Shown here: positions 1-7,797 of the stretch, piece by piece
How the letters are laid out: each line of letters opens with the position of its first letter
Position numbering within the stretch: the first letter of the stretch is position 1
Source: Lachnospiraceae bacterium
GTDB lineage: Bacteria > Bacillota > Clostridia > Lachnospirales > Lachnospiraceae
Reading direction: 5' to 3'
Length of the DNA: 64,000 nucleotides
NCBI GenBank assembly: GCA_024691425.1
Contig: JAILNQ010000023.1
Span: forward strand, 46,869-110,868
Made by a program: the position numbers and the translations under genes
Notes under the pieces: generated by a model
The model's database searches: none
Told to the model about the DNA's origin: nothing
The model's input: only the letters and a program-made list of their open reading frames with translations

Positions 1-205
1 ATATTTCGGCGGTTGTACTCCTGCTGGCCAGCTCCATTGACCGGGCTGCATCACCTCTCCAGCTGTTCATCAGAACAAGGAGCGCAGCCTCCACTCCGCT
101 GTTCGCTGCCCTGCTGAGATCATCAGCCAGATGTTCGAGTTCCTGAGCCTGATTTATGGCTCTTGAAAAATCCATTTCGATTTCCTTTTTGCTCTTACCT
201 GTCAT
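1..205 (-). CDS. WXG100-family T7SS substrate, C-terminus beyond window
   Basis: Partial gene, too short for the ORF track: it reads from an ATG at 205 to the window edge without a stop (about 68 codons visible). The protein is helical and contains SWRGDAA, the W-x-G turn typical of EsxA-like WXG100 proteins, at about residue 49. Its ATG overlaps the stop of the preceding WXG-type gene (ATGA), so the two are probably translationally coupled. Such small helical-hairpin proteins are usually secreted as dimers by the type VII secretion ATPase EssC, encoded upstream in the same operon. Family assignment comes from motif, size and context; substrate role is inference. Confidence 0.75.
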   Translation of the reverse strand, partial: MTGKSKKEIEMDFSRAINQAQELEHLADDLSRAANSGVEAALLVLMNSWRGDAARSMELASRSTTAEI

Positions 206-492
206 ATTCTCTCTCCTATCATCTTCAAAACCTCCTTTTCGTTCTGCACATAGATGTCAAAAGCTTTCCGGAGTGCTTTTGCTGCTTCACCTATCCTGGC
301 CGTAAGTATCCCGGCCCTTACCATGTCATCGCCTATCAGCGACATGAATGCGCTGTTAGCGTCCCCGTCCCAGAATATATCGAGACATGCCGTATATTCG
401 GCGATCTTGGAGATCTCCTCATGGAGTCTTGCGTAATCCTCCATAAGTTTTACGAGCTTTTCACTCATCATCGCATAGTCAATGCTCATCAT
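202..492 (-). CDS. WXG100-like small helical protein
   Basis: About 96-98 residues, the usual WXG100 length, predicted all-helical, with FWDGDAN in the middle matching the W-x-G turn. The ORF track opens at a TTG (498); the ATG codons at 492 or 489 are more likely starts, since a GGA-type Shine-Dalgarno lies just before them inside the end of yukD, which this gene overlaps. The stop overlaps the next WXG gene by 4 bp. Two adjacent different WXG proteins suggest a heterodimer exported by EssC, but pairing is inference. The exact start is uncertain. Confidence 0.75.
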   Translation of the reverse strand: MMSIDYAMMSEKLVKLMEDYARLHEEISKIAEYTACLDIFWDGDANSAFMSLIGDDMVRAGILTARIGEAAKALRKAFDIYVQNEKEVLKMIGERI

Positions 493-715
493 TTTCAATT
501 CCGATGATCACCCCGCTTCCGTCATGGATGCCTGCTTCAGATAATGTCACATCGTCAGGAACATTATTCCGCCCGTCGATTATAAAAAAGCAGCCGTTAT
601 CCAACCCTGAAAAACCTCTCAGAAAACTCTTCAGTTCACCAACTTTCAGCCGTTTTCTGACCCTTACGCACAGTCTCAATTCCCGTTCGGGAATGATCAA
701 TTCAATAGATATCAT
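479..715 (-). CDS. yukD: YukD/EsaB-like ubiquitin-fold T7SS protein
   Basis: A 78-residue protein with a beta-rich N-terminus (ISIELIIPERELRLCVRV) and a short helix, resembling the ubiquitin-like YukD/EsaB family of Firmicutes type VII secretion loci. These are cytosolic accessory proteins required for secretion, with unknown exact role. It starts 19 bp after essC, with AGAGG before the ATG, and overlaps the following WXG gene by about 14 bp. The assignment relies on size, fold-like pattern and position between essC and WXG genes, because sequence conservation in this family is low. Confidence 0.7.
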   Translation of the reverse strand: MISIELIIPERELRLCVRVRKRLKVGELKSFLRGFSGLDNGCFFIIDGRNNVPDDVTLSEAGIHDGSGVIIGIENDEH

Positions 716-734
716 CCGTTACTAAACCTCTGTT

Positions 735-3700
735 TTACTGAATTTGTGAGTTATCCACATCAAATATCATAGGTACATTTATAGGTCCGTGATATGTTTT
801 TTCATCATATTTGATAACTGTCGCAATTCCTCTGTTATGTGACTTCTGTATTTCCGAAAACGCTAAGTACGAGAAGTCAAAATTCCTGTTCTCATCAAGA
901 CTTCCTCCGAAGCATACGGCATACGGATTTCTGACTGCTGCCTCGTAGATTTTCCTTCCTGCGAACCGGATGCCGGCATCATTTCCGATCACCGCCGCCA
1001 CGAGGGGCCGTTTTTTTTCATCACCCGTATGGAACTTCGGATTCTCAAAATACCCGGCCATCTCCTCTTCCTCCCCGCTGCTTCTTTTTTCCCCGTAAAA
1101 TCCGTCCAGCAGGTCCTCAAAGCATCCGGAAATGACTACATCTGCCCCTTCCCTGCATGCCGATATGAATCCCTCATAAGTAACGGCATTGACGCAGGTC
1201 CTGCCGTATCTGGCCGCTACAGCTGATATGATAAAAAGAAACGTATGTCTTCCCTTGTATGGCCTGCCTCCGACAAGAAGGCACCGTATGTCCTTCAGAG
1301 GAAGATCATATATCCTGCCGCTTATTTCTTCGTATCCGACGGGAAATCCGGCCAAAGCGCCCCTTTCTTCAATCGAGCGCGTAAGAAGCTCCTCTAGAGA
1401 CGGTTTTTGCGGTACATGGGGAAAATGCGGCGCCACAATCCCTGCTGGATTTATGCAAGGACCGTCCTCTTTTACTGCCTGAAACTCGAGCGCCCGGCCT
1501 GAGAACAGGCCTACTCCCCTTCCGGGAAAATCTCCGGCTTCAGGTACATCCCTTGCCGGAGCCTTCAGAAATCCCGCGATTTTATACGCTTCCTCATTCC
1601 CGAGGAACAGACCGGTATCAAAAAGCCTTTCCTCTCTTGCCGGAATGCCTCCGTCCGCCGTAGCTATAACCGTGATCCCTGCGCTTTTCCCCAGCGTAAG
1701 TATGCGCAGAATATGCTCGTATGCTTCAGGACCGGCTTTCCTTATTCCGATCAGGTCATCGAGCACCAGCACGGCATCAGCCGGACAGTTGCCAAAGCCT
1801 TTTCTTCTTGCCGTCAGCTCATCTGAAAGAAATAAAGCCATCCGGAGTATATCTTCCGGCTCCTCATCCGTAACGTATCCGCCGCACCAGCTGCATGCGG
1901 AAAAGCTCTTCAGCACGCCTCCTCCGAAATCGACAACATATACGGCGAAGTTTCCGTTAAGGCGCCGCACCAGCGTGCCGGCAAGCTCGCTTTTACCGCT
2001 TCCGCTCCTGCCGGATATGAGTACATGCCCCATTTCTTTCGGTTCATACATGGCCAGGCCGTATTTCTGCTCATAAGGGTTGTCATATACAGCAAATGCA
2101 CGGTCGTCATGCACGTGCGCCGGAAGCGACGGGAGAAACAGCTTCTCCGGCTTTTTCTTATCCGAACATGCAATGATAGCCTTCATCAAAAGCTCGAACC
2201 ACGTCGTATTTGCCGAAAACTCGTCCCGTCTTTCCTGGACGATCTCATTTTCAAGAAGGAAGCTGTCATATATACGCGGTCTTTCACCCGCCGGGGATAC
2301 GGGACACATCGCATATCCGCTCTGAAACACCGTGATATCGTTCCCCGGACCCGTCTGAAGACAGGCTCTCCCGCTCTCCTTTATGTCCGCGGCATCGGCT
2401 CTTCCTATGATGTCCATCGAATCCGACCTGTCGACCAGTCTCAGCGCTATCCGAAACCCCGAATTGCTCCTTATCCTGTCATCAACGACCCCTGCCGGTT
2501 TCTGAGTCGCCAGTATCAGGTGCATCCCCAGGCTTCTGCCGATCTGAGAAACACTTATGAGGCAGTCCATGAAATCCGGCTCCTCCTTGCGCAGTTCGGC
2601 AAATTCATCTACGATTATCAGCACATGCGGCAGGGGGAGCTTCACAACCCCGTCATCATAGAGCTTCGTATATCCGTTTATGCTGTTCACCCCGGCTTCA
2701 GCGAAAATCCTCTGCCTCCTGACATTCTCGCTTTTCAGCGCTATCATTGCTCTGCGTGCGTCTGTTCTGGAAAGATTAGATATGTTCCCGATAAGATGCG
2801 GCAGTTTTGAAAAGAGATTAGACATTCCCCCGCCTTTATAGTCGATAAGAAAAAAAGCAAGCTTGTCGGCGGGATACCTTGAAGCGAAAGAAAGGATCAT
2901 CGTGGTCAGCAGCTCACTTTTGCCGCTTCCCGTTGTTCCTGCTATCAGTCCGTGCGGCCCTTGTGCTTTTTCATGAAGATCAAGGAAAACCCTTTCCTCG
3001 CCGGTCTTCAGGCCTATCGGCGCAGATATTTCAGATGTTATATCGTTTTTTTCATAGTTTCTCCGGATAAAGCATGATAACGTGCTGATGTATTCCCCGG
3101 GAGCCCCTCTGACGCAAAAAAGCATTCCGAGCGGTACAGATTCAGGCATAAGCCGCGCATCATCCCTTCCGCTCCAAAGACCCGACAGCTGCGCCGCATA
3201 TGAAAAAGCAAGTTCCGGTACAAGCCTGTCATGATCAATATCTTTGTTTGCGCCGTTTACTATGCGGTCAACCCCTGCCGGAAAGCTTTCATCCCTCCTT
3301 CTTACAAGAACGGCCGGGTTTTGGGCCAGAGACGAGAACGCAAACAGATCATCATCCGTTATGACGACGTTCATTTTATATCCGTCTGGCGCACGTGTAT
3401 GAGGAAGTACCGATGTCCACATGAAATAACGTGCCATTTCGGCATCAACACTTACAGTGATTTTCAGGTCAGATGGCGAAAATGACATAGCCAGCTGCAT
3501 TATGAACGCTGACAGCATCTGCCTGTCATCCTCACCGCCGATGTAAAAACCCGTGATAGTTCCCGGGGTCAGTTTTTCAAGATACGGACATGCATTGATC
3601 GTTTCATATCTGTCCCTTATCCGTCCCGGGATGTCCCTCAGTGAATCATCGATACTTGCGAATCTTTCCTTGGGAATAACTATATCGAGAGGGTTCCTTA

Positions 3701-4433
3701 TATTCCCGATCCCTGTCCTTACTCTTATGCTGCCTTCCTCATCGGGCAGGCTGTTCCACATAATGCACGGATCGGCGCCGTTTTTTATGTATTCTCCTGT
3801 CTCAGGATACAGACGGCACATGTCAGACCTTATGCAGTCCACGCGCTCCTTTATCGTCTTTTCGCATTCAGCGATGTAAGACATGTATGTGTTGCGCCTT
3901 CTTCTCTCCTCGGCTTTCTGTTTCCTGACCCTTACGCTTACGTTCAGCGCGGCCCAGACGGCCGCGAAAACCGATGAGAGCACCGCAACAGTTCTTCCCG
4001 CCCCGAGAACTATCGGTATGGCCATCGTAAGTGCGGGACCGGCGGCAAGCATTACCGACGGCTTCTCAGGAACTCTTCTTGGCGGCGGTCCTTCGATCTC
4101 TAAAGGCTCCGGCATGGGGAACGGCCCTCTTGCAGGCAGGGAAACGAAACTTTCCGGAGCCCTTTGACTTTTGCCTGTCCAGACAATGACTCTGTCCCCT
4201 ATCCTTACGCGGTCGCCTGCTCTTATATGGCATTTCTGCCCTTTATTCAGTTGTATGCCTTTAACTTCCGCCCCGTTTCCTCCTAGCACCTCAACCGCCG
4301 CCACATCATGAGTTACCGTAATAAAACGAAGGTGCATTCTGGATATAACGGGATCCGTCAGCAGAAGGTCGCTTCTCGGATCCCTCCCGACAAGGAGAGG
4401 CGACCTTTCACCGGAAACGTAAAATACGCCCAT
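735..4433 (-). CDS. essC: EssC-type T7SS ATPase (FHA plus FtsK/SpoIIIE domains)
   Basis: A 1232-residue motor protein of the Firmicutes (T7SSb) secretion system. An N-terminal FHA-type domain (residues about 1-95, LVGRDPRSDLLL...SRMHL) is followed by two hydrophobic segments near 130-165 that anchor it in the membrane. The first FtsK/SpoIIIE domain has an intact Walker A GTTGSGKS near residue 500 and Walker B LIIVDEF near 608. The second has Walker A GRSGSGKS near 809 and the acidic LVLDD. The third, near 1056, reads GGRPYKGRHT and lacks a proper Walker A. Staphylococcal EssC is longer and has two FHA domains. It heads the operon with yukD and WXG genes downstream. EsaA, EssA and EssB are not in the window and may lie beyond its left edge. 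Confidence 0.93.
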   Translation of the reverse strand: MGVFYVSGERSPLLVGRDPRSDLLLTDPVISRMHLRFITVTHDVAAVEVLGGNGAEVKGIQLNKGQKCHIRAGDRVRIGDRVIVWTGKSQRAPESFVSLPARGPFPMPEPLEIEGPPPRRVPEKPSVMLAAGPALTMAIPIVLGAGRTVAVLSSVFAAVWAALNVSVRVRKQKAEERRRRNTYMSYIAECEKTIKERVDCIRSDMCRLYPETGEYIKNGADPCIMWNSLPDEEGSIRVRTGIGNIRNPLDIVIPKERFASIDDSLRDIPGRIRDRYETINACPYLEKLTPGTITGFYIGGEDDRQMLSAFIMQLAMSFSPSDLKITVSVDAEMARYFMWTSVLPHTRAPDGYKMNVVITDDDLFAFSSLAQNPAVLVRRRDESFPAGVDRIVNGANKDIDHDRLVPELAFSYAAQLSGLWSGRDDARLMPESVPLGMLFCVRGAPGEYISTLSCFIRRNYEKNDITSEISAPIGLKTGEERVFLDLHEKAQGPHGLIAGTTGSGKSELLTTMILSFASRYPADKLAFFLIDYKGGGMSNLFSKLPHLIGNISNLSRTDARRAMIALKSENVRRQRIFAEAGVNSINGYTKLYDDGVVKLPLPHVLIIVDEFAELRKEEPDFMDCLISVSQIGRSLGMHLILATQKPAGVVDDRIRSNSGFRIALRLVDRSDSMDIIGRADAADIKESGRACLQTGPGNDITVFQSGYAMCPVSPAGERPRIYDSFLLENEIVQERRDEFSANTTWFELLMKAIIACSDKKKPEKLFLPSLPAHVHDDRAFAVYDNPYEQKYGLAMYEPKEMGHVLISGRSGSGKSELAGTLVRRLNGNFAVYVVDFGGGVLKSFSACSWCGGYVTDEEPEDILRMALFLSDELTARRKGFGNCPADAVLVLDDLIGIRKAGPEAYEHILRILTLGKSAGITVIATADGGIPAREERLFDTGLFLGNEEAYKIAGFLKAPARDVPEAGDFPGRGVGLFSGRALEFQAVKEDGPCINPAGIVAPHFPHVPQKPSLEELLTRSIEERGALAGFPVGYEEISGRIYDLPLKDIRCLLVGGRPYKGRHTFLFIISAVAARYGRTCVNAVTYEGFISACREGADVVISGCFEDLLDGFYGEKRSSGEEEEMAGYFENPKFHTGDEKKRPLVAAVIGNDAGIRFAGRKIYEAAVRNPYAVCFGGSLDENRNFDFSYLAFSEIQKSHNRGIATVIKYDEKTYHGPINVPMIFDVDNSQIQ

Positions 4434-4526
4434 GGTCTGCTCCCGATCAAATAGAATTAATAATGTCTGGAATCATTGCGATGCGTCCAACGCAGATGAG
4501 TAAATAGACTTTCGTTTGTATGACGC

Positions 4527-4555
4527 ATAATAGCACACAAAAAAACAAGGTGCAA
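4527..4555 (-). promoter_or_regulatory. Sigma-A-type promoter of the essC operon
   Basis: On the minus strand TTGCAC and TATTAT are separated by exactly 17 bp, a near-consensus housekeeping promoter. It lies about 95 bp upstream of the essC ATG, with no gene in between. The rest of the 4434-4607 gap shows no other clear signal. Confidence 0.65.
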
Positions 4556-4607
4556 TATCAAATATCACCAAACGCTAAATTGAACTTTCTGTAAATTTTA
4601 ACAAAAG

Positions 4608-5153
4608 TCAGGCAACTACCGATGCCCGGACCTCGTCTGATTTTTCTTTTCCGAGAAGAAGTGCGATAAGCTCGCAGGCAAAATCGACTGCAGTGCCTAA
4701 TCCCCTTGAAGTAGTGATGTTTCCGTCGGTAACGGCACTTTTGGTAACAGGTGCTGCTCCATCTAAAAGGTCTTCAAGGCCGGGGTAACACGTAGCCTTC
4801 TTTCCTTTCAGGAGCCCTTTCGTGCCGAGTATCTTAGCAGGTGCCGCACATATAGCCGCAATACGCCTTCCGGCCGCATTCTGCTTATCGACCATTTCCA
4901 TGAGTTTTTCACACTCGAGCAGATTCACAGTTCCGGGCATTCCTCCCGGGAGAACCATGATATCGGCGTTTCCTGTGTCGACATCGCCGAGCGATATATC
5001 TGCGGTTACGGGAATTCCCCGTGCTCCAGTGACCACTTTCCTGTCTGTATATATTGATACCGTCTGCACCTTCACGCCTGCCCTTCTTAACAGGTCAACT
5101 GGTGTAAGCGCCTCGATCTCCTCAAATCCGTCTGCAAGAAATACGTATACCAT
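4608..5153 (-). CDS. DJ-1/PfpI-family protein
   Basis: A 181-residue protein when started at the ATG at 5153, which has GGAGG five bases upstream. The longer ORF start at 5225 overlaps a likely -10 box and is rejected. It has the DJ-1/ThiJ core: FEEIEALTPVD near the N-terminus and the nucleophile-elbow cysteine in AAICAAPAKIL (Cys102). Family members include YajL/DJ-1-type deglycases or chaperones and PfpI-like proteases; the exact reaction cannot be told from sequence. It is a single gene facing away from the small plus-strand genes. No clear terminator is seen after the stop. Confidence 0.85.
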   Translation of the reverse strand: MVYVFLADGFEEIEALTPVDLLRRAGVKVQTVSIYTDRKVVTGARGIPVTADISLGDVDTGNADIMVLPGGMPGTVNLLECEKLMEMVDKQNAAGRRIAAICAAPAKILGTKGLLKGKKATCYPGLEDLLDGAAPVTKSAVTDGNITTSRGLGTAVDFACELIALLLGKEKSDEVRASVVA

Positions 5154-5215
5154 ATGTCCCTCCGATTCTGTGTAAAAGCAAGCCGATCTGGATCCTGCAT
5201 CCCTTATGCGTTTTA

Positions 5216-5221
5216 ATTCTA
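5216..5221 (-). promoter_or_regulatory. Extended -10 element for the DJ-1-family gene
   Basis: On the minus strand TGATAGAAT gives an extended -10 (TGnTAGAAT) about 60 bp upstream of the chosen ATG. No good -35 is seen. It overlaps the ATG used by the ORF track, which supports the later start. Confidence 0.45.
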
Positions 5222-5263
5222 TCATATCCGCGTTTTTTTACATAGGATTTTTCGTGAATATTA

Positions 5264-5293
5264 TTGACTTTTGCATATGCAAAAAAGGATAAT
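5264..5293 (+). promoter_or_regulatory. Promoter with a 16-bp palindromic putative operator in the spacer
   Basis: TTGACT and GATAAT are separated by 18 bp. The perfect palindrome TTTTGCATATGCAAAA (5269-5284) lies within the spacer and overlaps the -35 edge, where a bound repressor would block RNA polymerase. It precedes the small gene at 5334 and the YjdI-YjdJ fusion. The regulator is not identifiable. Confidence 0.55.
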
Positions 5294-5333
5294 TATCATA
5301 AGTTATGATTCACATTTAAAGGAGCATTAGAAA

Positions 5334-5561
5334 ATGAACGCACAGACTATGATGCAGCTTATAGGCGCGCTCGGGACATTCCGGAAAGAGCATCCGAAAT
5401 TCGCTGGATTTCTCGAGCTTATGCTGAAGAGCGGGATACCTGAGGATTCGATAATCGAAGTCACAGTCATGAAACCGGGCGAAAACCCTGTCACTGCGAA
5501 TATGAAGGTTCTGCAGTCGGATATTGAGCTCATTTCGGCGCTGAAGAACATGAAATCATGA
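5334..5561 (+). CDS. Small hypothetical protein, 75 aa
   Basis: Not recognised. It is a short soluble protein with an N-terminal helix (MNAQTMMQLIGALGTFRKEH) and mixed charge, and no signal peptide or metal motif. Translation is well supported by AAAGGAG about ten bases before the ATG. The gene lies behind a clear promoter with a palindromic site and is followed 9 bp later by the ferredoxin-acetyltransferase fusion, so the two probably form one transcript. A link to iron-sulfur or redox metabolism is only suggested by this neighbour. Confidence 0.7.
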   Translation: MNAQTMMQLIGALGTFRKEHPKFAGFLELMLKSGIPEDSIIEVTVMKPGENPVTANMKVLQSDIELISALKNMKS

Positions 5562-5570
5562 GGAAATAAT

Positions 5571-6023
5571 ATGCACAGACTGTACGGAAATGACGACATC
5601 ACGATTTTCTGGGATTCAGACAGGTGCCGTCATGCAAAAAAATGCGTCACAAACTGCCCGGAAGTTTTTGACATAACCCGCAAGCCGTGGATTAAGCCGG
5701 AAAACGCCGCAACGGCGAAAATATGGCAGACCATAAGCTTATGTCCTACCGGGGCTCTGTCTTGCGTTTACAATCATGATATCAAAGTTGTTTTCGAAGA
5801 GGAGAACTTCTGGAGCGCGGCTTATGATGGCGATGTGCTGATCGGAGAGTGCGATTATACCGTAAATGACGGAAAATGGGCCATAGTCCATACCGAAGTC
5901 GTTCCCGAGCACGGCGGAAAAGGGATCGCTAAAAGGCTTGTATTTACTGTTGTCGAAGAAGCCGAGAAAAAGGGAACAGGTATTATCCCTGTATGCTCAT
6001 ATGCTGCAAAAATCCTTGGTTAA
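5571..6023 (+). CDS. YjdI-like mono-cluster ferredoxin fused to YjdJ-like GNAT domain
   Basis: 150 residues in two parts. Residues about 1-72 resemble the YjdI family, with cysteines at 19, 25, 29 and 58 (CRHAKKCVTNC and LCPTGAL) that could hold one iron-sulfur cluster. Residues about 75-150 match the short YjdJ-type GNAT acetyltransferase domain, with the acetyl-CoA-binding pattern VVPEHGGKGIAKRL. In enterobacteria the two parts are separate adjacent genes; here they are one protein. Substrate and physiological role are unknown in the family. The 3' end overlaps the convergent small membrane gene by 27 bp. Confidence 0.8.
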   Translation: MHRLYGNDDITIFWDSDRCRHAKKCVTNCPEVFDITRKPWIKPENAATAKIWQTISLCPTGALSCVYNHDIKVVFEEENFWSAAYDGDVLIGECDYTVNDGKWAIVHTEVVPEHGGKGIAKRLVFTVVEEAEKKGTGIIPVCSYAAKILG

Positions 6024-6221
6024 AACCATACCGAGCCCCGTTACTGCTATGATCGCGAGTGCCGGATATACTATTCCGCTTAAGATCATCGTGAGCACGG
6101 CAACCGGCAGGCAGACAATGAACGCGCAGTTCCTGAAAGCGTTCCAGCGGTTTGATATCGAAATGATGATAAGCCTTCCGTAAACTGCACAGAAAAGAAC
6201 TACAGCCGCTATCGTGATCAT
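5997..6221 (-). CDS. Small two-helix membrane protein, 74 aa
   Basis: No family recognised. The protein has two hydrophobic stretches (ITIAAVVLFCAVYG and VCLPVAVLTMILSGIVYPAL), suggesting a small integral membrane protein. It is considered real because CAGGAGGG stands eight bases before its ATG and its hydrophobicity is coherent. The last 27 bp overlap the tail of the convergent ferredoxin-GNAT gene. No function can be assigned. Confidence 0.55.
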   Translation of the reverse strand: MITIAAVVLFCAVYGRLIIISISNRWNAFRNCAFIVCLPVAVLTMILSGIVYPALAIIAVTGLGMVLTKDFCSI

Positions 6222-6381
6222 TTTTATTCCCTCCTGACCGTAAGTGCATACAGCCTTTATCTTTCAGGCTTTTGCCTCCGTTTTATGATCTTATGATACA
6301 CGGACGGGATTAAGCGGTCTTTTAGGTTTCATTAAAAGAGCATTAAAACATACAGAAAATGTCAGATGAGGAATTGATAAG

Positions 6382-6849
6382 ATGGGATTCGAGATTGAAA
6401 GAAAATTCACGATAAAGCATATTCCGGAAGGAACAGGATCATGTAAGCGTCATATCATCGAACAGGCGTATCTTACGACGGAGCCTGTAATACGCGTACG
6501 CCGCGAGGATGACAGTTACTACATGACCTACAAGGGGACCGGCGGCAGCAATACTTCACTGTCTCATGAAGAGTACAATCTGCCGCTTTCAAAAGAGGCA
6601 TATGAAACGCTGAAGTCAAAAGCCGACGGCAACATCATAAGCAAATGCCGGATACTTATTCCGTACGGAAAATACACAATAGAGCTCGACATTTTTGACG
6701 AGCCCTTTAAACCTCTCATAATAGCCGAAGTGGAATTTCCCTCTGAAAGCGAGGCGGATAAGTTCATACCGCCGGACTGGTTCGATGAAGACGTTACGGA
6801 CAAAAAGGAATACCGCAACTCCTATCTTTCACGGGCCGTCATGAAATAG
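6382..6849 (+). CDS. CYTH-domain triphosphatase
   Basis: A 155-residue protein starting with the CYTH signature EIERKF, followed by alternating charged beta strands (IRVRRED, YYMTYKG, YTIELDIFDE) that form the triphosphate tunnel in this family. Members hydrolyse inorganic triphosphate or related triphosphorylated compounds with a divalent metal; some are adenylate cyclases. Full family length, single domain, with no CHAD domain attached. GAGGAA precedes the ATG. It converges on argC with only 3 bp between the two stops. Confidence 0.88.
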   Translation: MGFEIERKFTIKHIPEGTGSCKRHIIEQAYLTTEPVIRVRREDDSYYMTYKGTGGSNTSLSHEEYNLPLSKEAYETLKSKADGNIISKCRILIPYGKYTIELDIFDEPFKPLIIAEVEFPSESEADKFIPPDWFDEDVTDKKEYRNSYLSRAVMK

Positions 6850-6852
6850 CCG

Positions 6853-7797
6853 TCAGACAGACAGTCCCGTTGCCGGATCGATGCCCATGGATATGTTGAG
6901 GCATTCGATCGCAGCTCCGCTTGCACCTTTCCCGAGATTATCAAAAACGGACATGACAACTATCCTGTCCTCATTCCCCGCAACTATGATATCAGCATAG
7001 TCCAGTCCTGCCATGTCATTCGCGGAAATGAACCCGTTCGTTTCTTTTTCTGAGCCGAACGGCCGTACTCTCACAAATACCTGCCCCTTATAGTAATCCG
7101 CATAGAAATCATGCAGAGCTTCGGGGCTCATTTTCTTTTTCATAAGTCCGGTATGGATCGGAAGATTCACGATCATGCCGCAGTAATAGTCATCAACAAC
7201 CGGCATGAATACCGGTTCTGACGCAAGCCCTGTTATGATCTTCATCTCCGGAAGATGCTTATGCATCTGTGTGAGCGCATACTCGCGCGGCGCGTCAAGA
7301 TCAGCAGTTCTCCCCTCGCCCTCATATAAAGCGATAGCTTTCTTCCCTGCTCCCGAATAGCCCGAAAGCGCAGGAACCGTAAAGGGATAGTCGGCCGGGA
7401 GTATTCCCTTTGATACGAGCGGATACGCCATCATCACGAATCCTGACGCATAACAGCCGGGAACCGCGATACGTTTTCCTGTCCTGATCTTCTCAAAGAA
7501 CTCCGGCGCAAGCTCCGGAAAACCATATGCCCATCCGCTTGCAGTCCTGTGCGCCGTAGACGCGTCTATGATCACGGTATCCGGATTTTCGGCAAAAGAG
7601 ACGGCTTCAACCGCGGCCGCATCCGGAAGACATAAAAATGTGTAATCCGAACTGTTTATGAGTCTTTTCCGCTCTGCCGGATCCTTTCTCAGCTCCTCGC
7701 TTATGGTAAGAAGCTCGATATCATTCCTTCCGCTGAATCTTTCACGGATCCTCAGACCTGTCGTGCCTTCGCTTCCGTCGATGAAAACCTTAACCAA
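6853..7797 (-). CDS. argC: N-acetyl-gamma-glutamyl-phosphate reductase, type 2
   Basis: 314 residues. It catalyses the NADPH-dependent reduction of N-acetylglutamyl phosphate in arginine synthesis. The N-terminal nucleotide-binding motif FIDGSEGTTGLRI is typical of the shorter type-2 ArgC, and the catalytic cysteine is in VPGCYASGF (Cys115). The start is TTG at 7797: GGAGG stands seven bases upstream, within the end of lacI, and the first ATG downstream would remove the dinucleotide-binding region. The gene overlaps the lacI stop by 8 bp, so the two are coupled. No other arginine gene is nearby, which is odd for argC. Confidence 0.9.
   Translation of the reverse strand: MVKVFIDGSEGTTGLRIRERFSGRNDIELLTISEELRKDPAERKRLINSSDYTFLCLPDAAAVEAVSFAENPDTVIIDASTAHRTASGWAYGFPELAPEFFEKIRTGKRIAVPGCYASGFVMMAYPLVSKGILPADYPFTVPALSGYSGAGKKAIALYEGEGRTADLDAPREYALTQMHKHLPEMKIITGLASEPVFMPVVDDYYCGMIVNLPIHTGLMKKKMSPEALHDFYADYYKGQVFVRVRPFGSEKETNGFISANDMAGLDYADIIVAGNEDRIVVMSVFDNLGKGASGAAIECLNISMGIDPATGLSV

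Noticed and set aside
2025-2810. 261-aa plus-strand ORF opposite essC
   Set aside because: It lies fully within essC, which has clear motifs throughout; composition is that of an antisense frame.
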